Shown here: positions 18,530 through 27,627 of the stretch, one piece after another
Layout of the letters: every line of letters begins with the position of its first letter
How positions within the stretch are numbered: the stretch's first letter is position 1
Source of the DNA: Methanococcus vannielii SB
Lineage (GTDB): Archaea > AGJL01 > Methanococci > Methanococcales > Methanococcaceae
DNA length: 64,000 nucleotides
Direction: 5' to 3'
NCBI RefSeq assembly: GCF_000017165.1
Contig: NC_009634.1
Coordinates: forward strand, 1,130,249-1,194,248
Notes under the pieces: model-generated
Database searches by the model: none
What the model saw: only the letters and a program-made list of their open reading frames with translations
What the model was told of the DNA's origin: nothing
Position numbers and translations under genes: made by a program

Positions 18530-20020
18530 TTATCTTTCTGAATTTATCGGGTAATTTGGGGCTTCATTCGTAATTAAAACATCATGAGGGTGACTTTCCT
18601 TCTGTCCACTATGAGTTATTATTACAAATTTCGCTTTTTTGTGCATATCTGAAAGTTTTTGTGCGCCGCAGTATCCCATTGAAGACCTAAGTCCTCCAAC
18701 TAACTGGAATACAATATCACTAGCAGGCCCTTTAAATGGAACTGCACCTTCAATTCCTTCCGGAACCAGCTTTGAATGCTGCATATGCCCACTTTGAAAG
18801 TATCTATCTGCAACATTTCCTGAACTTCCGCACATTGCACCAAGGGAGCCCATGCCCCTATATTGTTTATATTTTCTCCCGTTAATCGTTAAAAGTGAAC
18901 CTGGGGCTTCTTCAGTACCTGCAAGTAAACTTCCAATCATAACTGCATCAGCTCCAGCCGCAATTGCTTTTGCAATGTCGCCACTATATTTTAAACCGCC
19001 GTCTGCAATTACTGGAATTCCATACTTTTTAGCCACATCTGAAACTTCTGCAATTGCACTAAGTTGGGGAACTCCAACTCCTGCAACAACTCTTGTAGTA
19101 CATATGGAACCTGGCCCGATTCCAACTTTAAGTGCATCTGCTCCGGCTTTAATTAAATCTTCAGCAGCCTCACCTGTTGCAATATTTCCAACAAATAATT
19201 TAGTTTTAGTTTTTTTAGTTATTTCTTTTAACTTTTTTACATTTTCAACAACGCTCATGTTGTGTGCATGAGCACAGTCAATTGCAATTGCATCAACACC
19301 TGCTAAAAGCAATGCTTCAGCCCTTTCAAAATCATTTGGCCCACAAGCTGCGGCAACAATTAATTTTCCTTCGGCATCTCTTGCAGCTTCAGGGTATTTT
19401 TTCCTTTTTAGTATGTCTCTTAATGTAACCATTCCAAGGAGAACTTTTGATTCCCTATCTAAAATTGGGGCTCTTTCAATTTTATTTTCATAAAGTCTAT
19501 TTAGAATTTCTTCATAAGGGGTATCTTCATGGCAGTGGAGTACTTCCTTTGTCATAACGGTTTCAACAGCCACACCTTTGTTTGGTATAAATTTTAAATC
19601 TCTTGTTGTTAAAATACCGACAAGTTTTTTATTTTCATCAACAACCGGAAGTCCACTAACGTTATATTCATACATTATGCGTTCAGCTTCGAGAACTGTT
19701 TTCGAAGGGCCTATTGTTACAACGTCCCTTATTACAAGATTTTCAGCCATTTTTACGGCTTTTATATGCTTAACTTGCTCTTCTATGGTCATATTTCTAT
19801 GAATTACTGCAATTCCACCCCTTCTTGCAAGGGCTATTGCCATATCTTTTTCAGAAACCGTATCCATTGCAGCGGAAATAATTGGAATATTAAGCTTTAC
19901 TCCAGAAATATCTACTGAAACGTCTGTAGTTTTTGGATCAACGTATGACCTGTTTGGAATTAATAATACGTCATCAAAAGTGTATGCTTTTTTAGCACTA
20001 ACAATTTTATCTAAAAACAA
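18530..20020 (-). CDS. guaB: inosine-5'-monophosphate dehydrogenase
   Basis: Oxidises IMP to XMP with NAD+, first committed step to GTP. The 496-residue protein has the catalytic TIM barrel split by two CBS domains (about residues 90-205). Motifs are [22 protein letters not shown], the CBS signatures [22 protein letters not shown] and [18 protein letters not shown], and the active-site cysteine in [15 protein letters not shown]. The start chosen is a TTG after GGTGATTCT, which gives [11 protein letters not shown], the common archaeal N-terminus; the ATG four codons upstream overlaps that binding site. Confidence 0.96.
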   Translation of the reverse strand: MFLDKIVSAKKAYTFDDVLLIPNRSYVDPKTTDVSVDISGVKLNIPIISAAMDTVSEKDMAIALARRGGIAVIHRNMTIEEQVKHIKAVKMAENLVIRDVVTIGPSKTVLEAERIMYEYNVSGLPVVDENKKLVGILTTRDLKFIPNKGVAVETVMTKEVLHCHEDTPYEEILNRLYENKIERAPILDRESKVLLGMVTLRDILKRKKYPEAARDAEGKLIVAAACGPNDFERAEALLLAGVDAIAIDCAHAHNMSVVENVKKLKEITKKTKTKLFVGNIATGEAAEDLIKAGADALKVGIGPGSICTTRVVAGVGVPQLSAIAEVSDVAKKYGIPVIADGGLKYSGDIAKAIAAGADAVMIGSLLAGTEEAPGSLLTINGRKYKQYRGMGSLGAMCGSSGNVADRYFQSGHMQHSKLVPEGIEGAVPFKGPASDIVFQLVGGLRSSMGYCGAQKLSDMHKKAKFVIITHSGQKESHPHDVLITNEAPNYPINSER

Positions 20021-20340
20021 AAGAATCACCATTACCTTTTTTTCTATATTATTTAAATTAATATATAAATTTGGCGGTAGTTTTAAAAATTAATTCGCTT
20101 TTAAATGATATATAATCAGAAAATACTATTACTAATCAGGTATTTTGATAATTTTTTACTAAATAACTGCCACATGTCTTAATTTAGGGTAAGTTTACAA
20201 GTTTTTTAATTTTTAAAGTTATATTAGATTTTAATTTTTAGTTATAAATAACTTTTATAATTAAGAACAACTAAAATTAGATTAATTAAGAATAAATGAT
20301 AATACCTATAATGGTTCAACTAATATGGAGTTCAGGTGTA
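20021..20340. promoter_or_regulatory. divergent promoter region of guaB and the p27-like zinc protein
   Basis: About 320 bases without a gene. On the reverse strand AATTTATATATTAA (near 20058-20072) is a good TATA box for guaB. On the forward strand several AT-rich TATA-like stretches occur near 20240-20270 (GTTATAAATAAC, itself a palindrome, and TTTATAATT). GTAAGTTTAC, a short inverted repeat, occurs at 20191-20200 and again at 20730-20739 before thrC. No RNA gene is recognised. Confidence 0.4.
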
Positions 20341-20676
20341 ATGTTGGATGAAATAAATATCGCATCAAAAGAGCTTGCAAAAGGCGCAAAAATGCTTTCA
20401 AAACATTGTGAAAATTGTGGTTTTCCATTATTTGAAAGAGATTCAAAAGAATACTGTCCAAATTGTAAATCCGAAAAAATAGTAAGTATTTTGGACGACA
20501 AAAAAATTAATAAAGAGTTTAAATCACATGATATAACTTATAAGGGTAAATCCGAAGTATTGGATAAAAAAATAGAATACTTATTTAAAAAATTGGATGA
20601 AGAAACAGAAATAACCCGAATAAATGAAATATCTCAGGCTATATGTGCACTTATTAAAATAAAAAAATACACTTAA
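20341..20676 (+). CDS. Sjogren's syndrome/scleroderma autoantigen 1 (p27) family zinc-ribbon protein
   Basis: An 111-residue protein with one zinc ribbon, CENCGFPLFERD plus YCPNCKSEK (cysteine pairs about 17 residues apart), preceded by a short helix (ASKELAKGAKMLSKH). This is the archaeal p27/autoantigen family, whose role is unknown; the Zn ribbon suggests protein or nucleic-acid binding. The rest (residues 50-111) is charged and probably helical. ATG at 20341 follows AGGTGTA; an in-frame ATA/ATG extension upstream has no binding site. Confidence 0.75.
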   Translation: MLDEINIASKELAKGAKMLSKHCENCGFPLFERDSKEYCPNCKSEKIVSILDDKKINKEFKSHDITYKGKSEVLDKKIEYLFKKLDEETEITRINEISQAICALIKIKKYT

Positions 20677-20712
20677 TGCGGTGCGCGAATCTAAATTAAT
20701 TCCCATAAATGC

Positions 20713-20751
20713 CTTAAATCAGCTTTAAGTAAGTTTACATTATGCCTTACT
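20713..20751. promoter_or_regulatory. overlapping inverted repeats upstream of thrC
   Basis: Two adjacent inverted repeats lie in the 223-base gap before thrC: CTTAAA-tcagc-TTTAAG (20713-20729) and AGTAAG-n12-CTTACT (20728-20751). The GTAAGTTTAC string inside the second also occurs upstream at 20191. They lie about 100 bases upstream of the likely thrC TATA box (TTTATATTTTATA near 20852-20864), so they could be a regulator site or the 3' hairpin of the upstream gene. Confidence 0.3.
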
Positions 20752-20899
20752 ATTATGTACACACATATTATACATTAATGGGCGCTATATTTTTTACATT
20801 TTTTGTTTTAACAAATTCTTTTTTATTTTTTAGGATATTATGATAACTTTATATTTTATAATTCAATAGAAGTATTCAATCAAAATAACAAGTGAGAAT

Positions 20900-22114
20900 A
20901 TGATTCAAAAATGTAGAATATGTAACAAAGAGTATGATGTCGATGCTATAATTTATAATTGCGAATGTGGCGGATTACTTGAAATAAAATATGATTTTGA
21001 AAGTATAAAAGAAAAAGTTTCAAAAGAATCTTTAAGAAAAAGGGAACTTGGCGTTTGGAGGTACCTCGACTTTTTACCTGTTAAAGACCCTAAAAAAATA
21101 GTTAGCTTAAATGAGGGTGGAACACCGCTTTATAAATGTGAAAACCTTGCGAAAAAATTGGGCTTGAAAGAGTTATATGTTAAAAATGAAGGTGCAAACC
21201 CTACTGGAAGTTTTAAAGATAGAGGAATGACTGTTGGAGTTACAAGAGCAAATGAACTCGGTGTTGAGGTAGTGGGTTGTGCTTCGACTGGAAATACTTC
21301 TGCAAGTCTTGCAGCGTACTCTGCAAGGGCAGGTAAAAAATGCATTGTTTTACTTCCTGGTGGAAAAGTAGCTTTAGGAAAACTTGCACAAGCAATGTTT
21401 TACGGCGCCAAAGTTATTCAAATTAATGGAAACTTCGATGAAGCACTTGTGATGGTAAAAGAACTCGCCTTAGAAAACAAACTCTACCTTTTAAATTCAG
21501 TAAATCCTTACAGGCTTGAAGGGCAAAAAACAATTGGTTTTGAGATTTGCGACCAGTTAGACTTTGAAGTTCCGGACATGGTCATTTTACCCGTTGGAAA
21601 TGCAGGAAACATTAGTGCAATCTGGAAAGGCTTTAAAGAATTTAAGGAAACAGAATTTATTGAAAAATTACCAAGAATGATTGGAATTCAAGCAGAAGGG
21701 GCACAACCAATTGTAAAAGCGATTAAAGAAGGACTTCTTGAAATAATTCCTGATGAAAACCCTGAAACAATAGCAACTGCAATAAGAATTGGAAATCCGG
21801 TAAACGCTACAAAAGCACTCGATGCAATAAGGTCGTCAGGAGGCCTTGCAGAAAGCGTAAACGATGAAGAAATAGTTGAGGCACAAAAGCTTTTAGCACA
21901 ATTTGAAGGAATTTTTGTTGAACCTGCATCTGCTTCATCAATTGCAGGGCTTATCAAGTTAATAAACATGGGATTAATTGATAAAAACCAAAAAATTGTA
22001 TGTATTACAACTGGAAACGGTTTAAAAGACCCTGATGCAGCGATAAAAGCAAGTAAAATGCCAACCGAAATTGAATGTGATATGGAAGTTTTGAAAAAAG
22101 CAATAGATGATTAA
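20900..22114 (+). CDS. thrC: threonine synthase
   Basis: PLP enzyme that converts O-phosphohomoserine to threonine. The 404-residue protein has an N-terminal zinc-ribbon-like element typical of archaeal ThrC (CRICNKEY ... CECGGLLE), then SLNEGGTPLYKCENLA. The PLP lysine is in NPTGSFKDRGMTVG, followed by GCASTGNTSASLAAY, LPVGNAGNISAIWKGF (phosphate-binding loop) and EPASASSIAGL. ATG follows AAGTGAGAAT. It is followed after 21 bases by a leuD-like gene, so the two may be co-transcribed. Confidence 0.96.
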   Translation: MIQKCRICNKEYDVDAIIYNCECGGLLEIKYDFESIKEKVSKESLRKRELGVWRYLDFLPVKDPKKIVSLNEGGTPLYKCENLAKKLGLKELYVKNEGANPTGSFKDRGMTVGVTRANELGVEVVGCASTGNTSASLAAYSARAGKKCIVLLPGGKVALGKLAQAMFYGAKVIQINGNFDEALVMVKELALENKLYLLNSVNPYRLEGQKTIGFEICDQLDFEVPDMVILPVGNAGNISAIWKGFKEFKETEFIEKLPRMIGIQAEGAQPIVKAIKEGLLEIIPDENPETIATAIRIGNPVNATKALDAIRSSGGLAESVNDEEIVEAQKLLAQFEGIFVEPASASSIAGLIKLINMGLIDKNQKIVCITTGNGLKDPDAAIKASKMPTEIECDMEVLKKAIDD

Positions 22115-22135
22115 CTAATTTTAATGGTGGATAGC

Positions 22136-22639
22136 ATGGAAAAAACTGTTGAAGGTAAAGCATGGGTTTTTGGGGATAATATCGATACTGATGCGATACT
22201 TCCTGCAAGATACTTGATATATACTACAGAAGAGCAACTTGCAAAATATGCAATGACTGGAACTGACCCAGAATTTCCTGAGAAGGCGTTATTTGGCGAT
22301 ATAATCGTGGGGGGCAAAAATTTTGGCTGTGGAAGTTCAAGAGAACACGCACCAATGGGTTTAAAAGGTTTAGGGATTTCTTTAGTTATTGCAGAGAGTT
22401 TTGCAAGAATTTTTTATAGGAATTCAATAAATATTGGATTTCCGCTTCTTGAATGCAAGGATATTTCAAAATACGTAAAAGAAGGAGACATTTTAAGGGT
22501 AGACTTGGATAAAGGACTCATTAAAAATGTAACGACTAATGTAGAATTAACTGGACAAAATCTTCCCGATTTCATGATGGAGATTTTAAATAATGGCGGT
22601 TTAATGCCCCACTTAAAGAAAAAACTATTAGAAATTTAA
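22136..22639 (+). CDS. leuD: isopropylmalate/homoaconitate isomerase small subunit
   Basis: Small (swivel-domain) subunit of an aconitase-family hydro-lyase: isopropylmalate isomerase in leucine synthesis or homoaconitase in coenzyme B synthesis. The 167 residues show WVFGDNIDTDAILPARYL, the GGKNFGCGSSREHAP signature and ESFARIFYRNSINIGFPLLE. The specificity loop after ARYL reads IYTTEE rather than the YLRT-type loop, so assignment between LeuD and HacB is not certain. The ATG at 22136 follows GGTGGATAGC; the ATG at 22124 has no binding site. Confidence 0.85.
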   Translation: MEKTVEGKAWVFGDNIDTDAILPARYLIYTTEEQLAKYAMTGTDPEFPEKALFGDIIVGGKNFGCGSSREHAPMGLKGLGISLVIAESFARIFYRNSINIGFPLLECKDISKYVKEGDILRVDLDKGLIKNVTTNVELTGQNLPDFMMEILNNGGLMPHLKKKLLEI

Positions 22640-23701
<1,062 letters not shown>

Positions 23702-23771
23702 AATCAATATGACAAACTTGATAATTATTTTTAAATTTTTTTAAATGATTAAAAAAGTCATTTCTTTTAGA

Positions 23772-23797
23772 AGATAAAAGATAGGTGTCTTTTATCT
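23772..23797. promoter_or_regulatory. 10-bp-arm inverted repeat upstream of fdhA
   Basis: AGATAAAAGA-taggtg-TCTTTTATCT, a perfect 10-bp inverted repeat with a 6-base spacer. The alternative pairing TAGGT (23782-23786) with ACCTA (23798-23802) competes with it. It lies 71 bases after dys, so it could be a hairpin at the dys 3' end or an operator for fdh. There is no T-run directly after it, which argues against a plain terminator. Confidence 0.5.
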
Positions 23798-23871
23798 ACC
23801 TATTGTTGTTGGGACAATATATATTTTTGGATGATCTTTAAAAAGTGGAATACTTTATAGGTGTCACTTTT

Positions 23872-23888
23872 TGTGCAACTTATGCACA
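23872..23888. promoter_or_regulatory. TGTGCA-n5-TGCACA palindrome
   Basis: A perfect 6-bp inverted repeat with 5-base spacer (TGTGCA-actta-TGCACA), richer in GC than its surroundings. Its 17-base symmetry fits a dimeric winged-helix or ribbon-helix-helix regulator. Position about 350 bases before fdhA. Confidence 0.45.
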
Positions 23889-23895
23889 TTACCCC

Positions 23896-23927
23896 ATAGT
23901 AATGTTGTAATATATATACATTACTAT
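23896..23927. promoter_or_regulatory. 10-bp-arm inverted repeat flanking a TATA-like core
   Basis: ATAGTAATGT (23896-23905) and ACATTACTAT (23918-23927) are perfect inverted 10-mers around an AT core (TGTAATATATAT) that contains a possible TATA box. A protein bound to both arms would cover the promoter. This is the best operator candidate in the fdh region. Confidence 0.5.
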
Positions 23928-24103
23928 ATGGCTTTATGTAATCCATATTTAAAGAAGTATTATCTCCAATTTTTATTTTTAAAATTTAAACGACATTTTG
24001 TAACAATTATCAGAAATATTATTTTTTAGATTAGCTATATTAACAAGTTATGATTACATTCAAATAGGTAAGTAATTATATATGATTAAAATATATGTGA
24101 TGG

Positions 24104-24115
24104 TGTGGGCCCACA
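24104..24115. promoter_or_regulatory. GC-rich 12-bp palindrome in the fdh leader
   Basis: TGTGGGCCCACA is a perfect palindrome and the only GC-rich element in the leader. The flanks TGGT (24101-24104) and ACCA (24118-24121) could extend it into a bulged hairpin. It lies about 125 bases before the fdhA start. It is a regulatory site candidate and the only hairpin in the leader that might serve as a SECIS, though the archaeal GAA/A internal-loop pattern is not visible. Confidence 0.4.
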
Positions 24116-24181
24116 ATACCACAATAAAATAAGTGCTAGTTGATGCCTAACTCCTAGAAATTTTAAGATAGTTAATTAAAA

Positions 24182-24235
24182 AATTTCAAAAGGTTCAAGT
24201 TTGGTACGTAAATACAGTTTATAATTTCAAAAGGT
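24182..24235 (+). repeat. 13-base direct repeat ending at the fdhA ribosome binding site
   Basis: AATTTCAAAAGGT occurs at 24182-24194 and 24223-24235, a period of 41 bases. The second copy contains the AAAGGTGA ribosome binding site of fdhA. The first copy presents the same AAAGGT without a start codon close after it. A preceding AT-rich inverted repeat (GAAATTTT 24157-24164, AAAATTTC 24180-24187) overlaps the first copy. Confidence 0.5.
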
Positions 24236-24241
24236 GAACAA

Positions 24242-26273
24242 ATGGCTGAATTTAAGGTTGTTCATACTATATGCCCCTACTGCGGAACCGGTTGCGGTAT
24301 TGACTTAGTAGTACGGGATGGGAAAGTAGTGGACACGCATCCATTCAAGAGACACCCTGTAAACGAGGGAAAAGTGTGTATAAAAGGAAACTACTGTCAT
24401 GAGTTTATTGATAGTGACGAAAGATTAAAAAAACCCCTTATAAAGAAAAATGGTCAGTTTGTGGAGTCTACGTGGGACGAAGCAATAGGTCTTATTTCGG
24501 AAAAATTAAAACAATATTCTTCTAATGAAGTGGCATTTTTTTCATGTGCAAGAGGCACAAATGAAGAAAACTATTCAGTACAGAAATTTGCAAGAACGGT
24601 GATGAAAACAAATAACGTGGACCACTGTGCAAGAATATGACACGCACCTACAGTTACAGGACTTGGAGAATGTTTCGGGTCAGGTGCAATGACAAATTCA
24701 ATCAATGATTTAGCAAAAGCAGATTTATTATTGATCTATGGTTCAAATACTTTTGAAGCACACCCTTTAATTGCAAGAAGTATTATAAGAGCCAAAGAAA
24801 ACGGTGCAAAAATAATAGTAATTGATCCAAGAACCACACACACTGCAAAAATGGCAGATTTACATTTAAAATTAATTCCTGGGTCAAACATTGATTTGAT
24901 AAATACAATTACAAATGTAATTATTCAAGAAGGCCTCATTGATGAAGAATTTATTAAAAATCGAACTGAAGGCTATACTGAATTAAAAGAAGTTCTTAAA
25001 AAGTATACTCCTAAAAAAACTGCTGAAATCTCTGGAATTCCTGAAGAACAGATAATTGAAGCTGCAAAAATGTATGGAACTGCAAAAAATGCGGCCATAA
25101 TGTACTGTTTAGGAGTTACCGAGTATACTTTTGGAGTAGATAACGTTAAATCCTGCTGTAATCTTGCAATGGTTACTGGAAATCTTGGGAGGCCTGGAAC
25201 TGGGGTAAATCCACTAAGGGGCCAAAATAATGTTCAAGGGGCCTGCGACATGGGTGCTCTCCCAAACGTATTCCCAGGATACCAGAAGGTAGAGGAAGCA
25301 TACGAAAAATTCCAAGAACTATGGGGAACAGCAGATTTGGATAGAAAAACAGGATTAACAAGTCCTGAAGTATTAAATAGTGCTGGAAAGCAAATAAAAT
25401 ACTTGCATATCGTTGGGGAAGACCCAATGGTTGCAGATGCAGATATAAATCATGTTGAAAAAGCTATAAAAAGTCTTGACTTTTTTGTAGTGCAAGATAT
25501 ATTCTTAACCGAAACAGCAAAGCTTGCGGATGTTGTCCTTCCTGCAGCATGTTGGGCTGAAAAAGATGGAACATTTACAAACTCAGAAAGAAGAGTTCAA
25601 AAGGTAAGAAAAGCAGTAGATGCACCCGGTGAAGCACTTCCAGACTGGCTTATTATTAAAAAACTCGCTGAAAAAAATGGGACATGGCGAAAAATTCAAC
25701 TTTGAAAATTCAGAAGATATATTTAGCGAAATGTCAAAAGCAATACCTCAATATGCAGGAATGTCATATGAACGGCTTGGAATTGATGGACTTCAATGGC
25801 CATGTAAAACCACAGACGACCCAGGTACTCCAATCCTACATCGGGAACGGTTTTTAAGGCCGAATGGATTGGGTAAATTTGTACCGGTTGAACATATTGA
25901 TCCTGCAGAAATGACAGACAAGGAGTATCCGCTTATACTCACAACGGGTAGAATAATATTCCATTACAACTCGGGAACAATGACTAGACGATGTGAAAGC
26001 ATAGTAAATGAAATAGATGAAAACTTTATCGAAATTAATACTGAAGATGCAAAAACCCTGAATATTAAAAATGGGGATACTGTTAAGGTTTCTTCAAGAC
26101 GAGGAACTGTAAATGCATTAGTAAGGGTAACGGAAAATATTATAAAAGGGGTAGTTTACATGTCTTTTCACTTTTTAGAGGAGGCAACAAATAAAGTCAC
26201 AAATTCAGCATACGACCCCGTATCAAAAACCGCAGAAGTTAAAATATGTGCCGTTAAAGTTGAAAAAATTTAA
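24242..26273 (+). CDS. fdhA: formate dehydrogenase alpha subunit, selenocysteine-type, with a frameshift
   Basis: Catalytic subunit of the F420-reducing formate dehydrogenase (molybdopterin enzyme). The N-terminus [14 protein letters not shown] ... [10 protein letters not shown] binds a [4Fe-4S] cluster. At codon 133 an in-frame TGA (24638-24640) stands in [16 protein letters not shown], the position of the active-site selenocysteine. Downstream are [33 protein letters not shown] and the C-terminal dinucleotide-binding domain. The reading frame breaks in a run of seven A at 25671-25677. Six A would give [13 protein letters not shown] and continue to the stop at 26273, for about 676 residues. 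As written, the protein stops at 25705. A true lesion, a sequence error or slippage are all possible. Confidence 0.93.
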
Positions 26274-26294
26274 GTTATGCCCTGAGGTGATAAA

Positions 26295-27422
26295 ATGAAC
26301 TATTATTTAGTTCAATCAACGGATGAAGATATTTTAAAGTATGCGGAATGTGGAGGAGCAGTTACTGCAATCTTTAAATATCTTTTGGATAAAAAAATGG
26401 TTGATGGCGTATTAAGCTTGAAAAAAGGAGAAGATGTCTACGATGGAATTCCAAATCTAGTCATCAACCCAAAAGAACTAGTGGAAACATGCGGTTCGCT
26501 TCATTGCGCTCCAACAATGTTTGGAAAATTAATAAGTAAACACATGAAAGACTTAAATCTTGCAGTGGCCGTAAAACCTTGTGACGCAATGGCAATAAAA
26601 GAACTTGAAAAAAGACACCAGATTGACAAGGATAAGTTATACACTATCGGTTTAAATTGTGGCGGAACAATACCTCCTCAAACTGCGAGAAAAATGGTTG
26701 AATTATTTTATGGCGTAGACCCAATTGACGTAGTAAAAGAAGAAATTGACAAGGGAAAGTTTATTATTGAGTTAAAAGATGGAACTGAAAAATCCGTAAA
26801 AATGGATGAACTTGAAGAAAATGGATATGGCAGACGAAAAAACTGCCAAAGATGTGAACTAAAAGTTCCAAGAAATGCAGATATTGCATGTGGAAATTGG
26901 GGTTCTGAAAAAAGATGGACATTTGTAGAAATATGTTCTGAAAAAGGAAAAGAATTACTTAAAAATGCAGAAAAAGAAGGTTACGTGAATATAAAGTCAC
27001 CTTCTGAAAAGTCGCTAGAAATTCGTGGAAAAATTGAAAAATCCATGATAACTCTCGGTAAAAAATATAAAAAAGAACAATTGGATGAAAGTTACCCTAC
27101 AACTGATAAATGGAATGAATATTGGAGTCGCTGTATCAAGTGTTACAGCTGTAAGGATGTATGTCCAGTATGTTTTTGTAAAGAATGTGCTTTAACTGAA
27201 GACTATTTAGATAAAGGAACTATCCCTCCAAATCCCGTAATGTTCCAAGGAATTAGGCTTTCACACATGAGTTTTAGCTGTATAAATTGTGGTCAGTGTG
27301 AAGATGTATGTCCTGTTGAAATTCCTCTTTCCAGCATATATCATAGAGCTCAGCAAAAGCTTCAAAACGCTACCGGGTTTATTCCGGGAGTTGATGATTC
27401 AATGCCTTTTTTATATAAATAA
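26295..27422 (+). CDS. fdhB: formate dehydrogenase beta subunit (F420-reducing)
   Basis: Carries electrons from FdhA to coenzyme F420 and, in methanococci, to the heterodisulfide reductase complex. The 375 residues belong to the FrhB/FdhB flavoprotein family: CGGAVTAIFKYLL near the N-terminus, CGSLHCAPTMFGKL, VKPCDAMAIKEL and NADIACGNWGSEK. Near the C-terminus are two ferredoxin-type [4Fe-4S] motifs, CIKCYSCKDVCPVC and CINCGQCEDVCPVE. ATG follows AGGTGATAAA, 21 bases after fdhA. The gene is intact even though fdhA is frameshifted. Confidence 0.95.
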   Translation: MNYYLVQSTDEDILKYAECGGAVTAIFKYLLDKKMVDGVLSLKKGEDVYDGIPNLVINPKELVETCGSLHCAPTMFGKLISKHMKDLNLAVAVKPCDAMAIKELEKRHQIDKDKLYTIGLNCGGTIPPQTARKMVELFYGVDPIDVVKEEIDKGKFIIELKDGTEKSVKMDELEENGYGRRKNCQRCELKVPRNADIACGNWGSEKRWTFVEICSEKGKELLKNAEKEGYVNIKSPSEKSLEIRGKIEKSMITLGKKYKKEQLDESYPTTDKWNEYWSRCIKCYSCKDVCPVCFCKECALTEDYLDKGTIPPNPVMFQGIRLSHMSFSCINCGQCEDVCPVEIPLSSIYHRAQQKLQNATGFIPGVDDSMPFLYK

Positions 27423-27423
27423 C

Positions 27424-27493
27424 TTGTAAATATGAGATTAACTATAAAATTTAAAAATATAAATAAAAATTATTTATTTTTTTAAATTTACAA
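27424..27493 (+). terminator. hairpin and T-run after fdhB
   Basis: TTGTAAAT (27424-27431) and ATTTACAA (27486-27493) are inverted 8-mers. Between them lie AAATAA/TTATTT arms and a T-run (27471-27483). This fits transcription termination for fdhAB. No GC-rich SECIS-like hairpin is seen in the 205 bases up to hypF. Confidence 0.45.
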
Positions 27494-27627
27494 CTAAATA
27501 ATGCTAATAAGATACTAAAAGAACCATTAATACTGCAATAAATACGTTAAGTTCATTTTTAATGTCATTAACTTATTTCATTTCTATAAATTAACATTTA
27601 TATTCCTAGATATATTAATATGAATAT

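Larger units (their letters stand above)
23702..24241 (+). promoter_or_regulatory. regulatory region and leader of the fdhAB operon
   Basis: A 540-base stretch without a supported gene, rich in inverted repeats (listed separately). TATA-like sequences occur several times (near 23818-23826, 23910-23920, 24077-24084), so the start site is not clear. A 16-codon micro-ORF (24082-24132, MIKIYVMVWAHNTTIK) has no clear ribosome binding site. The last 60 bases hold a direct repeat that includes the fdhA ribosome binding site. The length and symmetry suggest regulated transcription, as expected for a formate dehydrogenase that responds to H2 or formate supply. Confidence 0.55.

Noticed and set aside
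20040-20290. Possible tRNA or riboswitch between guaB and the next gene
   Set aside because: Over 80% AT with no GC-rich stems or conserved tRNA or purine-riboswitch motifs.
24082-24132. Micro-ORF in the fdh leader (16 codons, starts MIKIYVMVWAH)
   Set aside because: No ribosome binding site at a proper distance and no repeated regulatory codons; it spans the GC palindrome, which explains its unusual codons.
24638-24640. Nonsense mutation in fdhA
   Set aside because: The TGA falls exactly at the selenocysteine position of FdhA and the frame continues with conserved residues; Methanococcus is known to use selenocysteine.
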